Notes under the pieces: model-generated
Seen by the model: only the letters and a program-made list of their open reading frames with translations
What the model was told of the DNA's origin: nothing
The model's database searches: none
Part shown: piece after piece, positions 35,101 to 43,666 of the stretch
Layout of the letters: every line of letters starts with the position of its first letter
Position numbering within the stretch: the first letter of the stretch is position 1
Position numbers and translations under genes: made by a program
Assembly: GCF_008122265.1 (NCBI RefSeq)
Contig: NZ_CP043042.1
Span: forward strand, 4,402,001 to 4,466,000
DNA length: 64,000 nucleotides
Direction of reading: 5' to 3'
Origin: Marinobacter fonticola
GTDB lineage: Bacteria; Pseudomonadota; Gammaproteobacteria; Pseudomonadales; Oleiphilaceae

Positions 35101-36180
35101 TCAGAGAGGCTGCACGACATCGGCGATGCGTCCGTTTTCCAGCAGCTCGAGAAAAGCGTCCCCCAGCCGGTCGCTTTCCGCTGCCGCCCGGCGCCACGCC
35201 CTCTCTCGAGCGTCGTCGTTACCGATATAGCGCTCGAAATCCTTGCGATCTGGCAGCTTCTTATCCGGCAATTGCGCCAGATAGTCCCGCGAAGGCGCGA
35301 TGAGGACCACGTCCTGCATGCGCGTGGCATCGCCCCGGCGCCACGGCAGCGTCTTGTCGAACCAGCCGGGAATGATCCGGTCCGTGAAATGCGGATAAAG
35401 CACCACCCCCGGCTGCTCGTACGGCAGGTCGAGGTGATAGTCGAGCAGACCGCCGTCCCGATAGAGGCCCTCCGGCGCACCGGCAATACTCTTGACGCCG
35501 GACATCACCATGGGTATCGACGCAGACGCCAACAGCGCTGCCGTCAGATTATCCCGGCTTAGAGGCACGTGATGGCTACGGAAATCGATCAGGTCGCCCA
35601 ACGGGGCCTTGTCACGCGGATCATGCAGGATCCCGCGTTCGAGAAAACGTCCCAAGTGGCGACGACTCACCATATTGGCGCTGATGGCAGTCATCAGGCC
35701 CAGCGCCAGGCGGCCCCGGGTATCGTGCTGGAGCATCCCCAGGCTGCGGACCACCACAATGCTCAAGCGATAATGCGGATGGCTGAGGATCGCCTCTTCC
35801 CGACCGCCGAGCAGCTCTTCCAGGAACGTCACGCTGCGCCGCGTCACTTCCGCCATGCTAACACCCTTGGGGAAACGCTGACTGGTGTAGAGGTCCGCCA
35901 GCCGCGACAGCTGTTCGCGCGGCTCGCCGGACGCGATGGCGGCAAACCGCCAGCTGCCAATGGACGCGCCGATCAGCGAGCGCACCTGGGGCGCCGCCGG
36001 CAGCCAATCGCCAAAAATCGCCTTGTCCAGCCCGCTGATGCCCAACGCCTTGGGACCGCCGGCAGCGCCGGGAATCACGTGCACGTCTCCGGCGTTCAAC
36101 CCATCGGCGCGGATACGCTCGTAGGCACGGCGACCGGCACGAATCGTCAAAACCGAGGACAGTGGCAAAGGTGAAGACAT
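35101..36180 (-). CDS. Patatin-like phospholipase
   Basis: A 359-residue patatin-family hydrolase. The nucleophile elbow is GASIGSWRFAAIASG (G-x-S-x-G), the oxyanion-hole stretch GAAGGPKALGISGLDKAIF precedes it, and the catalytic Asp lies in YRDGGLLDYH. Family knowledge: a Ser-Asp dyad hydrolyses acyl esters of lipids. No signal peptide is seen, so it should act in the cytoplasm or at the membrane. ATG 36180 with AGGAAA 6 bases upstream. Divergent from the TetR gene across 138 bp, suggesting control by it. Confidence 0.85.
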   Translation of the reverse strand: MSSPLPLSSVLTIRAGRRAYERIRADGLNAGDVHVIPGAAGGPKALGISGLDKAIFGDWLPAAPQVRSLIGASIGSWRFAAIASGEPREQLSRLADLYTSQRFPKGVSMAEVTRRSVTFLEELLGGREEAILSHPHYRLSIVVVRSLGMLQHDTRGRLALGLMTAISANMVSRRHLGRFLERGILHDPRDKAPLGDLIDFRSHHVPLSRDNLTAALLASASIPMVMSGVKSIAGAPEGLYRDGGLLDYHLDLPYEQPGVVLYPHFTDRIIPGWFDKTLPWRRGDATRMQDVVLIAPSRDYLAQLPDKKLPDRKDFERYIGNDDARERAWRRAAAESDRLGDAFLELLENGRIADVVQPL

Positions 36181-36318
36181 AGCGCTTTCCTGCACGGCAC
36201 AAAACGTAGAGCGCGAGTCTAGCGAAGATCATCGGTAGCGGCCAGAGGACTTGTTCTGCCGCGCGACGCCGGTGTGCTGTCTGGTTATACTGCCCCGACA
36301 TTTTACCGAGTCCCGAGC

Positions 36319-36963
36319 ATGGCCCGCGCAACCCACGGCGAAGCGACCCGACAGAACATCGTTCTTACCGCCCTGAAGCTCTATGCCGAGCACGGCCTGG
36401 ACGGCGTTTCCCTACGTACCCTCAGTGCTGAATCCGGCACCCGTAACTCGGCCGCCGCCCATTACCACTTCGGTAGCCGGCTGGGGGTGCTGGAAGCGGT
36501 GGTCACATTCATCACCGACTATACCCGGCCTCGGTTCGAAAGCGGCTTTACGGCGATTGAAGCCCATCCGTCCCCATCCCTGCGGGACGTCGTGAAAGCG
36601 ATGACCACGCACTATCTTTCCCTCACGCTATCGCCGGATTGGGGGCCATCCGCGCTACGCTTCATGGCGCATCTGCATGCAGACAACACACCGGACATCG
36701 TACAATTAATGAACACCCACTTCCGCCCGGATGTCGAACGCATCGAAGCACAGCTTCACCGGGTGCTGCCGCATATCCCGCGGGATATCCTGCGCATTCG
36801 CCTGGCTTTTACCTTCGTCAGCCTGATCCATGGCGCAGCGGAGATCGATAGATTGTCCAATACCCCGTTCGGCAATATCCGTCCAGACGACCGTACGCTG
36901 TTCGCCTATTTTGTGGATTTCGTCGAGGGTGGCCTCTCGTTCGTCCCGAAGAACTGCTCATAA
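36319..36963 (+). CDS. TetR-family transcriptional regulator
   Basis: A 214-residue regulator with a TetR helix-turn-helix at about residues 8-55 (RQNIVLTALKLYAEHGLDGV, then SLRTLSAESGTRNSAAAHYHFG) and a helical ligand-binding half. The start at 36319 gives MARATHGEATRQNIV; the frame can extend to 36274 but without support. Divergent from the patatin gene; local regulation of lipid turnover is an inference. The ligand cannot be guessed. Confidence 0.88.
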   Translation: MARATHGEATRQNIVLTALKLYAEHGLDGVSLRTLSAESGTRNSAAAHYHFGSRLGVLEAVVTFITDYTRPRFESGFTAIEAHPSPSLRDVVKAMTTHYLSLTLSPDWGPSALRFMAHLHADNTPDIVQLMNTHFRPDVERIEAQLHRVLPHIPRDILRIRLAFTFVSLIHGAAEIDRLSNTPFGNIRPDDRTLFAYFVDFVEGGLSFVPKNCS

Positions 36964-37440
36964 ATTATCCAGCGATAGCCGGTATTTTCTTTCTGCTGTC
37001 GCTTCGAGAAGCGCTGATCGTCAACACCTTGTTTATCGCGACCCTGTCCGCGGTGTCCTATCTTCGCTTTCCGGAGCCGGAGTTCTGGCGCATTACGTTC
37101 TCCCTGAGTCTGACCGGCATCTTTGGGCGGCGAGGAGTTCATGATCGTACTGCCGGAGACCCGGCTGCAATCCGCTGTAGAACAGGCGCGGCAACTGCTG
37201 ACGACCCTCAGCCTGGCGCCGTTTCACAGCGATATCCAAATCACCGCCAGTGCCGGGGTCACGGAAGTTATCAAGGGGGAAACCTGGTCAACCTGGCTCA
37301 ATCGTGCCGACCAGGCGCTCGACTCCGCCAAGGCAGCGGGCCGTAACCAGGTCGTCAGCCTGGATGGCTGGAGCCGGAAAACCCATCCGGAAGCCGATTC
37401 CATCGCCGCGGACATCAGGCCGCAGAAATCACAACGCTGA
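36964..37440 (+). pseudogene. Remnant of a membrane diguanylate cyclase (GGDEF) with internal deletion and frameshift
   Basis: The first part (about 36965-37125) encodes hydrophobic sequence (NTLFIATLSAVSYLR, FWRITFSLSLTGIF). The second part, in a different frame from 37123, encodes the back half of a GGDEF domain beginning GGEEFMIVLPETRLQSAVEQ and including ITASAGVTEV and WLNRADQALDSAKAAGRNQV. The first half of the cyclase domain is missing, and at the join TTTGGGCGGCGAG one extra G shifts the frame; without it F-G-G-E-E-F would read through. No start codon with a ribosome site is seen after the tetR stop, which it abuts. Best read as a dead gene. Confidence 0.75.
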
Positions 37441-37472
37441 AATCGCGATCGAGAAGATAGACAAGTCGGGCG

Positions 37473-38384
37473 TCAATCCCGCTCCCAAAATTGCTGCAGG
37501 GCGAGCAGCACCTTCACCGGCGCCTCGAAATGCGGGTAGTGGCCGACACCTTCCAGCGCAACGATATCCGGCTGTTCGATGATCTGACGATAACGGTCTG
37601 CCATAGCGATGCCGGACACCGGATCAGCCGTCCCGGAGATCAACCGCATGGGCTGCCGGGCCTCGACAAGTGCCCCGACCCAGCGATTGCGGTGGCAACG
37701 CCGCTCCTCCATGTAGCGGATCAGCCGAGGCAGGATACCGCGGCCGTTATTGTAGTCCAGTAGCTGCCAGAAGTTGTCCAGCTCCGCCGCCGAGGGTTTG
37801 CTGGCGGGCGCGAACAGCTTGGCAAAGTTGTGGTCGAATACCCTGCGGGTCAACCCGCGGCTGACCAGACCGCCTAAGGGCCCCGCCAATAGTCGTTGGA
37901 TCAGGATGGGCTGGTGCACCTCTGGAAACAGGGCTCCGTTCAAGAAGCAGACGCTGGCAATCTCGAACGGCAGCCCCTCCTCCTGGTCACGGGCCAATAG
38001 CTCTTGGGCCACACTGCAACCATAGTCATGGGCCAGCAAATGGACACGCTTTACGCCAAGCGCCTCCAGCCAACCCTGCTGCAAATCCGCCTGATCGACG
38101 ATGCTGTAGTCGTAGTCAATCGGTTTATCGGAAAAGCCAAAACCCAGCATGTCGGCGACCAGCAACTGACGGGCCTGGCTCAACGGCCGCCAGAGACGGT
38201 TCCAATCCCAGGAGGCGGTGGGGAAACCATGCAACAACAGCAAGACTTCCCCACTGCCTTCCATGCGACTGAAGATGGCATGTTCACCGTAAGAAAACCA
38301 TTTGCCACCCTGCTGCCAGCGGTGGACGGGAATCCCCGTTGCAGCGTCGCTAGCGGGTATATCCAGAGAGACCACGCGTTCCAT
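37473..38384 (-). CDS. Alpha/beta hydrolase related to MEST/PEG1 and haloalkane-dehalogenase-like enzymes
   Basis: A 303-residue alpha/beta hydrolase. The oxyanion HGFPTASWDW, a nucleophile elbow AHDYGCSVAQELL with Asp in place of Ser, the acid in SGTADPVSG and His in GVGHYPHFEAP are visible. The run HDYG-x-x-VAQELL, then CFLNGALFPEVHQPILIQRLL and NRWVGAL, resembles vertebrate MEST/PEG1 as I remember it. An Asp nucleophile is typical of epoxide hydrolases and dehalogenases; the substrate is unknown. ATG 38384 with GGAAAAGG just upstream; a TTG at 38414 is unlikely. A dyad TGTAAA/TTTACA lies in its promoter region. Confidence 0.8.
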   Translation of the reverse strand: MERVVSLDIPASDAATGIPVHRWQQGGKWFSYGEHAIFSRMEGSGEVLLLLHGFPTASWDWNRLWRPLSQARQLLVADMLGFGFSDKPIDYDYSIVDQADLQQGWLEALGVKRVHLLAHDYGCSVAQELLARDQEEGLPFEIASVCFLNGALFPEVHQPILIQRLLAGPLGGLVSRGLTRRVFDHNFAKLFAPASKPSAAELDNFWQLLDYNNGRGILPRLIRYMEERRCHRNRWVGALVEARQPMRLISGTADPVSGIAMADRYRQIIEQPDIVALEGVGHYPHFEAPVKVLLALQQFWERD

Positions 38385-38418
38385 AAACCCTTTTCCGTTA
38401 CTGTGGCTGGTCAAATAC

Positions 38419-38436
38419 TGTAAAGCAGAGTTTACA
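38419..38436. promoter_or_regulatory. Inverted repeat upstream of the MEST-like hydrolase
   Basis: TGTAAA and TTTACA flank a 6-bp centre, 35-52 bp upstream of the hydrolase start, in the position of an operator. The half-site TGTAA also occurs in the palindrome at 8236. No regulator is assigned. Confidence 0.35.
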
Positions 38437-38653
38437 CCCGTCGGCCGTCCGCGCCTGTGACTCGCCTGCAGCCTTTAGCACCAAGCTCTTCACATTCTCT
38501 GGGCATTAGGGAAAGCCGCTACCCCACTGCTCTTGGTTCAATGTTATCCGCCCCCACATCCGATGGTACGGATAGTGCTTCAATCCCAGTGTAGTCATTT
38601 TTTGATCCCTTTCTTGACATCGGGATCGCCTATTTCGCGTGCGAGGTAATTCC

Positions 38654-38848
38654 ATGCGCATTATCGAACCGTCCCAACCGATGTCGCCGGCACATAGCCG
38701 TCTTGATCGTCTATATCGTCTGAAACAGCAACAGTTGCAGCGTGCCGCCGGTAAGCGCAAGGACAGCCTGCTGTGCCGGGTCCTGGCTGCCGAGGCTGAT
38801 GCCATCAGCAACGCTATCCAACGGGAAGCGCCGAAAAACCGACGCTAG
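38654..38848 (+). CDS. Small basic hypothetical protein
   Basis: A 64-residue Arg- and Gln-rich protein predicted to be largely helical (SRLDRLYRLKQQQLQRAAGK, then CRVLAAEADAISNAI). ATG 38654 has GAGG about 7 bases upstream, and the codon use resembles neighbours. No domain, membrane segment or named family is recognised. It is isolated between the hydrolase (divergent) and folE. Confidence 0.5.
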   Translation: MRIIEPSQPMSPAHSRLDRLYRLKQQQLQRAAGKRKDSLLCRVLAAEADAISNAIQREAPKNRR

Positions 38849-38960
38849 TGCATTAGGCGCCTACCCAAATTTGGGCTTTACGCCGGAAATAGCTTAATCT
38901 CTTCGAATTACTGACGCCTTTCACGACCTGCCCGACCCCGCATCTGGCCCGGTCAGAACA

Positions 38961-39030
38961 ACGTACTTGGTGTGATAACACGGTGTTGATGTGAAACCAC
39001 TGTTAAAAGTACGTGGCTAAAAGTACAGGG
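38961..39030. repeat. TAAAAGTAC direct repeats and an inverted half-site before folE
   Basis: TTAAAAGTACGTGG (39003) and CTAAAAGTACAGGG (39017) are adjacent 14-bp direct repeats, and ACGTACTT at 38961 is the reverse complement of AAGTACGT at 39007. The block lies 60-130 bp upstream of folE in a 243-bp gene-free gap and may hold the promoter or an operator. Confidence 0.35.
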
Positions 39031-39091
39031 TGAGGACAGACAACGTCCGATACCGTTCAGGCAGTCTGACAGTAGCTCAAGAGAACCGGTG

Positions 39092-39658
39092 ATGACGGAT
39101 AAAACAGACGCAATCGCGCAATACTACGAGAAAATCATGCAGGCGCTGGGCGAGGACACCCAGCGCGAAGGCTTGCGCAACACCCCGCAGCGGGCCGCCA
39201 AGGCGATGCAGTTCCTGACGCAGGGTTATGACCAGGACCTGGAAAGCGTGGTGAACAACGCGACCTTCGAGTCCGATATGGATGAGATGGTCGTGGTGCA
39301 GGACATCGAACTCTACAGCCTGTGCGAACATCACTTGCTGCCGTTTATCGGCAAGTGCCATATCGCCTATATTCCCCAGGGCCGGGTACTGGGCCTGTCC
39401 AAGCTGGCCCGAATCGTGGACATGTACGCCCGGCGCTTCCAGATCCAGGAAAACCTGACCCGCCAGATTGCCGAGGCGGTCGAGAACGTGACCGGCGCCG
39501 AAGGTGTGGGCGTCGTTATCGAGGCTCAGCACATGTGTATGATGATGCGCGGTGTCGAAAAACAGAACTCCCTGATGAAAACCTCGGTGATGCTCGGCAG
39601 CTTCCGCAAATCCCAAGCGACCCGTAACGAGTTTCTGACGCTCATCAGCCGGCGCTGA
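39092..39658 (+). CDS. folE: GTP cyclohydrolase I
   Basis: A 188-residue type I GTP cyclohydrolase: GTP gives 7,8-dihydroneopterin triphosphate. The zinc ligands lie in [20 protein letters not shown] and in [27 protein letters not shown] is also characteristic. ATG 39092 is chosen over an adjacent GTG at 39089; the ribosome site AGAGAA is weak. It heads folE-folX (31-bp gap), which leads to tetrahydromonapterin rather than only folate. Confidence 0.96.
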   Translation: MTDKTDAIAQYYEKIMQALGEDTQREGLRNTPQRAAKAMQFLTQGYDQDLESVVNNATFESDMDEMVVVQDIELYSLCEHHLLPFIGKCHIAYIPQGRVLGLSKLARIVDMYARRFQIQENLTRQIAEAVENVTGAEGVGVVIEAQHMCMMMRGVEKQNSLMKTSVMLGSFRKSQATRNEFLTLISRR

Positions 39659-39689
39659 CCACCACCGCGCCCTTTATCGAGAAGTTGCC

Positions 39690-40073
39690 ATGACGCCACC
39701 GACCATCGAACACCAGGCTACCGTACGTATCAAGGATCTTTTGCTGCGCACCTATATCGGTATCAAGGAAGAGGAAATCAATAACCAGCAAGACGTGCTG
39801 ATCAACGTCAAGTTACGCTATGACGCCACCGCCGCTGTCGACAATAACGAGATCGAATCGGCGCTGAACTACCGCACCATCACCAAGGAAATTATCCACC
39901 ACGTGGACGGCAATCGCTTCGCCCTGCTGGAGCGCATGACCCATGAAGTGTTGATGATCGTGATGGCGCACGATGCGGTCCAATGGGCCCAGGTGGAAAT
40001 CGACAAGCCTCACGCGCTACGCTATGCCGAATCCGTCTCGGTGTCCCTCCAAGCCCACCGCGACGCTGCCTGA
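39690..40073 (+). CDS. folX: FolX, dihydroneopterin triphosphate 2'-epimerase
   Basis: A 127-residue protein of the FolB/FolX fold. [26 protein letters not shown] and [20 protein letters not shown] are conserved, and the GIKEEE start is more FolX-like than FolB-like aldolases. It epimerises the FolE product to monapterin form, used as cofactor by phenylalanine hydroxylase in Pseudomonas. The FolB alternative cannot be fully ruled out. Cotranscribed with folE; followed 26 bp later by the CoA-binding-fold gene. Confidence 0.85.
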   Translation: MTPPTIEHQATVRIKDLLLRTYIGIKEEEINNQQDVLINVKLRYDATAAVDNNEIESALNYRTITKEIIHHVDGNRFALLERMTHEVLMIVMAHDAVQWAQVEIDKPHALRYAESVSVSLQAHRDAA

Positions 40074-40099
40074 CCATCGCTGCCGAGAGAGCGCAAACC

Positions 40100-40534
40100 A
40101 TGCCGGAAAGCCGTCCCGACCAGTTACGCCAGATCCTTGAAACCGTCCGTACGATTGCCCTGGTGGGCGCCAGCGAAAAGCCGCACCGCGACAGTCATAG
40201 CGTCATGGCTTATCTACAAGGCCGCGGCTACCGGGTCATTCCCGTAAACCCGAGGCTGGCCGGCAGCCAATTGCTGGGGGAAACGGTCTACCCCAATCTC
40301 ACCAGCATCCCTGACGCCATCGACATGGCAGACCTGTTCCTCGCCAGTCACCGGGTGGGTCCGGTGGTAGACGACGCTATTCGCAAGGGCGCAAAAGTGG
40401 TGTGGATGCAGATCGGCGTGATCGACGAGGCAGCAGCACTGCGCGCCGAAGAGGCCGGCCGGCAGGTCGTCATGGATCGCTGCCCCAAGCAGGAAATTCC
40501 TCGCCTCGGTGTGCCTCTGGCCAGAGCGGTATAA
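40100..40534 (+). CDS. yccU: CoA-binding-domain protein, YccU family
   Basis: A 144-residue single-domain Rossmann protein of the CoA-binding (YccU) family. The nucleotide-binding start [19 protein letters not shown], the block [19 protein letters not shown], and [11 protein letters not shown] and MDRCPKQE near the end are typical. Function is unknown; a role as CoA- or nucleotide-binding sensor is only inferred. ATG 40100; the frame stays open upstream but overlaps folX. Third gene of folE-folX-yccU, with a terminator beginning in its stop codon. Confidence 0.88.
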   Translation: MPESRPDQLRQILETVRTIALVGASEKPHRDSHSVMAYLQGRGYRVIPVNPRLAGSQLLGETVYPNLTSIPDAIDMADLFLASHRVGPVVDDAIRKGAKVVWMQIGVIDEAAALRAEEAGRQVVMDRCPKQEIPRLGVPLARAV

Positions 40535-40558
40535 AGTGACCGAACAGGTCACTTTTTT
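40533..40558 (+). terminator. Intrinsic terminator of folE-folX-yccU
   Basis: A 9-bp stem (AAAGTGACC with GGTCACTTT), a 5-nt loop and a run of six T. The stem begins inside the yccU stop codon. A textbook rho-independent terminator. Confidence 0.92.
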
Positions 40559-40884
40559 ACGCTCCGCAATCTCGCCGTAAAGCGGCTAACGCCTCCCACG
40601 TTTCCGACCTCGCCCGCCGTACAGCGGCAACCGTTCAGCACACCGTTCTTTGGCGTCACCTTTCTTTACAGCGGCACCCGGACGAAGTCTAGAGTGCACA
40701 TGAGCTTCTCGACTCAACCTGGCCTGGCGTTTCCGGTTTTCATCAAATGGACTCATTCTTGCGACATGTAAATAGGTGGGCGTGTCCCGCTGCCCAATGA
40801 TCCACTACACAATGAACCGCGAGCCCTATTCGCCAGTATCCGCTCAAGACGAGCGAGCCGGCGCGCCACAACTGGAGGTGTCAC
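40559..40884. other. 326-bp gap without a recognised gene
   Basis: Only a frame shared with the small ORF at 40776 runs here and it has no good start. The short motif ACAGCGGCA occurs twice (near 40621 and 40671), perhaps a remnant repeat. Promoter of the small peptide gene at 40885 is presumably at the 3' end, but no clear -35/-10 pair is seen. Confidence 0.4.
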
Positions 40885-40977
40885 ATGGTCGATCAGCTGG
40901 TCTCATTCGCAAAGATTACCGCCGTTACCGGCGTCTTCTTCGTCGCATCAGCCTACGTAGGAGGGGTGGGCGTATAG
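40885..40977 (+). CDS. 30-residue hydrophobic membrane peptide
   Basis: A very short open frame with the strongest ribosome-binding site of the region (GGAGG, 6 bases before ATG). It starts MVDQLVSFAKITAV, continues through a hydrophobic helix (TGVFFVASAYVGG) and ends in VGV. A single transmembrane segment is likely. It stands alone in an otherwise empty 600-bp interval before the HD-GYP gene. I know no family for it. The match of a strong ribosome site with a clean hydrophobic frame is the evidence; expression is untested. Confidence 0.55.
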   Translation: MVDQLVSFAKITAVTGVFFVASAYVGGVGV

Positions 40978-41163
40978 CCCCCCAATAAGCGTTGAGGCCA
41001 CGTTTATTCGAACGGTCTCAAGCACATGCTCGCCCCGGATCGGGATTTCGGCGAACCACGCTCCCATCCGGTGGCGAATTGTATAAAAAATCGTCAAATC
41101 CAATCGCAATGCGACACACTGATGTCATAATAAGGTTCAGGTTACACTGAGATCCGTCGCATT

Positions 41164-42438
41164 ATGCCGTTCCGACGCCCTACCCAAAAGAATGCTTCCA
41201 GCAAGACGCCCCGCCGCTACACCGATACACTTGTGCGTACGCGTCTACCGGTCGATCTTCTTGGCGTTGGGATGCGGGTGGTCAAGCTGGATCGCCCCTG
41301 GGCCGAAGTACCCGTCCTGTTCCAGGGTTTTACCGTCGAAACCGACGAACAGTTGGGGCTGCTGCGCCACTATTGCGATTGGATCATGGTGGAAGCCACG
41401 GCTCGGGTGCTGGCACCCTTACAGGCACAGATTGAAGCCCGACGCCAGCGGCGCGAGCAGCCCCTGCCGGAATCCCGCAGCCTACACGAGGAACTCCCTC
41501 GCGCCCGGAACGCTTTCGAAGAAGGCCAGCATTTTGTCGGTATCATGCTAAACCAGATCGAGGCCGGACAGGAGCTCGACCTTTCAGCGGCCCGGCCAAT
41601 CATCCAACACTGCGTCAAAAGCATCAGCGCCAATGCCAATGCCATGTTCTGGATGAACCGTATCAAGCATCAGGACGCCTACACGGCTGAACATTGCCTG
41701 CGCGTGGCTATCCTCGCAGTCGCTTTCGCACGCTACCTGGGCATGCCCGAACGGGATATGGAAGTGGCTGGCCTCTGCGGTCTGCTCCACGACATCGGCA
41801 AAATGCGCGTACCCGATGCCATCCTCAACAAACCCGGCGCCCTTTCCCCAGAGGAAATGGACGAAATGCGACGCCACACCGAGTACGGTTACCGCATGCT
41901 AAGCGAGCATCACACACTCGACCCTATCGTCGCCAACGTATGCCGCGATCATCACGAACGCGTGAACGGCAACGGCTATCCCCAGGCGCTGCAAGCCTGG
42001 CAGATCAGCCGCTTTGCCCGCCTGATTGCCATTGTCGACGTGTTCGACGCCATCACCAGCGACCGCTGCTACCGCGACGGCCTTCCCACCGTGGACGCTA
42101 TGCGGATTCTTTACCGGGAGCGGGGCAAGCACTTCGACCCCGAGATGATCGAAGCCTTCATCCGCATGGTCGGCGTCTATCCGCCAGGTAGCCTGGTGGA
42201 AATGAACACCGGCGAAGTCGCCGTCGTGATTGCCACCCATCCGTCCTACAAATTGCGCCCGAGGGTTGAAATTCTCCGGAATGCAGACAAGAATCCGGTC
42301 ATACCTCGCCTGATCGATCTCAAGGACGAACCCGTCGCCGAAACCGGCGAACTCTATAGCATTGCAGCGCCCCTGCCCGACGGCGCCCATGGGATCACCC
42401 TGGCGGCCCGCATCAGCGAACTGACCGGACGCGCATGA
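41164..42438 (+). CDS. HD-GYP cyclic-di-GMP phosphodiesterase
   Basis: A 424-residue protein with an N-terminal DUF3391 domain (LPVDLLGVGMRVVKLDRPWA) and a C-terminal HD-GYP domain. The metal site is intact (HCLRVAILAVAFA, LLHDIGKMRVP) and the HHERxxGxGYP motif reads HHERVNGNGYPQAL, so a degradative phosphodiesterase is likely. No membrane helix: cytoplasmic. ATG 41164. The AEC gene starts 6 bp after its stop, probably one operon. Together with the nearby GGDEF/EAL genes it makes this a c-di-GMP-rich stretch. Confidence 0.93.
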   Translation: MPFRRPTQKNASSKTPRRYTDTLVRTRLPVDLLGVGMRVVKLDRPWAEVPVLFQGFTVETDEQLGLLRHYCDWIMVEATARVLAPLQAQIEARRQRREQPLPESRSLHEELPRARNAFEEGQHFVGIMLNQIEAGQELDLSAARPIIQHCVKSISANANAMFWMNRIKHQDAYTAEHCLRVAILAVAFARYLGMPERDMEVAGLCGLLHDIGKMRVPDAILNKPGALSPEEMDEMRRHTEYGYRMLSEHHTLDPIVANVCRDHHERVNGNGYPQALQAWQISRFARLIAIVDVFDAITSDRCYRDGLPTVDAMRILYRERGKHFDPEMIEAFIRMVGVYPPGSLVEMNTGEVAVVIATHPSYKLRPRVEILRNADKNPVIPRLIDLKDEPVAETGELYSIAAPLPDGAHGITLAARISELTGRA

Positions 42439-42444
42439 GGACCA

Positions 42445-43395
42445 GTGAGTTACCTCGATAACCTGCTCTTTTCACTTTCCGTAACCGCTCCCATCTTCCT
42501 GGTGATGGCTGCTGGCTGGCTATTGCGGCGCATTCACTGGATCGACGACGCCTTCGTGGAAACCGGATCCCGTCTGGTGTTCAACCTGGCCCTGCCAGCA
42601 CTGATCCTCACCAGTTTGGTCGACCTCGACCTCTCCAGGTGGGTCGACCCTCGGCACGTGGGCTTCGGCATGGGCGCCACCGTCGCCAGTTTCGTCGCTC
42701 TTTGGCTCGTCAGTGCGTGGTGGCCAGGGTCCGGCCCCGACCGCGGCGTATTTGTGCAGGGTGCCTTCCGCGGAAACCTGGGGATCATCGGCATCGCTGT
42801 GTGCGCCAGCCTCTACGGCAAGACCGGTTTGGCGGTCGGATCGGTACTGCTCGCCGGTATGACGCTGCTCTACAACGTCCTATCGGTATTCGCTCTGACT
42901 GCGGCGTCGGGGCGGGGAAGCACCTCCTGGCGCAGCATTGCCCACGGACTGGTTCGAAACCCGTTGATCGCCAGTATCATGCTGGGACTGGCACTGGCTG
43001 CCCTGCAAATACCGGTGCCCGAGCTGATTCTCACCAGTGCAGCCTACTTCGGCCAGATGACGCTGCCTTTGGCGCTGCTTTGCGTGGGTGCTACCCTGAG
43101 CCTGAACGCATTGCGCATGGGCTCGGCGACGGCCATCGTGGCCACGGCGGTGAAGCTGGTTGCGTTGCCCCTGATTTTTACCCTAGCCGCACTCCCTCTC
43201 GGGTTTGACGCCTTACAATTGGGGACCCTGTTCGCCATGTTTGCATCGCCCACGGCCACAGTGAGCTATGTCATGGCCCGCAGCATGAGCGGCAACCACC
43301 AGCTGGCGGCCAATATTGTCGCTTTGACGACGCTGTTCGCCCCTTTCACACTGAGTCTGGGCATTTATCTGCTACGGACGCTGAATCTGATCTAG
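42445..43395 (+). CDS. AEC-family membrane transporter (auxin efflux carrier type)
   Basis: A 316-residue polytopic protein with about ten hydrophobic helices split into two similar halves, as in AEC exporters. FNLALPALILTSLVD, GAFRGNLGIIGIAVC and MFASPTATVSYVMA are conserved positions. Substrate unknown; bacterial AEC proteins carry malonate, malate or other acids. GTG 42445 with GAGG 5 bases upstream, 6 bp after the HD-GYP stop. Confidence 0.85.
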   Translation: MSYLDNLLFSLSVTAPIFLVMAAGWLLRRIHWIDDAFVETGSRLVFNLALPALILTSLVDLDLSRWVDPRHVGFGMGATVASFVALWLVSAWWPGSGPDRGVFVQGAFRGNLGIIGIAVCASLYGKTGLAVGSVLLAGMTLLYNVLSVFALTAASGRGSTSWRSIAHGLVRNPLIASIMLGLALAALQIPVPELILTSAAYFGQMTLPLALLCVGATLSLNALRMGSATAIVATAVKLVALPLIFTLAALPLGFDALQLGTLFAMFASPTATVSYVMARSMSGNHQLAANIVALTTLFAPFTLSLGIYLLRTLNLI

Positions 43396-43514
43396 AGAGC
43401 CTCCCTAGGGAGCGATCTCGATTCGCTTCAGGTCCCGGTCCTCAATCTATCCAGTCTATAATGACTCATGAACGCCATCTCGCGTTATTGGCAGTCGGTT
43501 CGCCTGAGAGCCTG

Positions 43515-43552
43515 CCCGAATAGGCCCTTGATCGACGCGTCCCGAATAGGCC
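43515..43552. repeat. 12-bp direct repeats CCCGAATAGGCC
   Basis: CCCGAATAGGCC occurs at 43515 and 43541, 26 bp apart, in the 271-bp gap (43396-43666) between the AEC gene and the GGDEF-EAL gene. The gap also contains TATAAT (43457) and, nearer the gene, TATACT (43621) with a poor TTACTT -35 at 18 bp. No gene is seen in it. Confidence 0.35.
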
Positions 43553-43666
43553 ACTGAGCCGTACTCAATTGCAAATAGTTGTAAACTTTAATGAATTTAC
43601 TTGGGTACTGGTCGAGAATCTATACTGACGTGTAGCGCGAGCACTAAGGACAACAACAGGACCTGC

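Noticed and set aside
40776..40988. 70-codon frame in the gap before the HD-GYP gene
   Set aside because: No ribosome-binding site, Arg-rich translation, and it overlaps the better-supported 30-residue peptide in another frame.
43401..43412. Palindrome CTCCCTAGGGAG after the AEC gene
   Set aside because: No loop and no T-run; too short to support a terminator or operator call.
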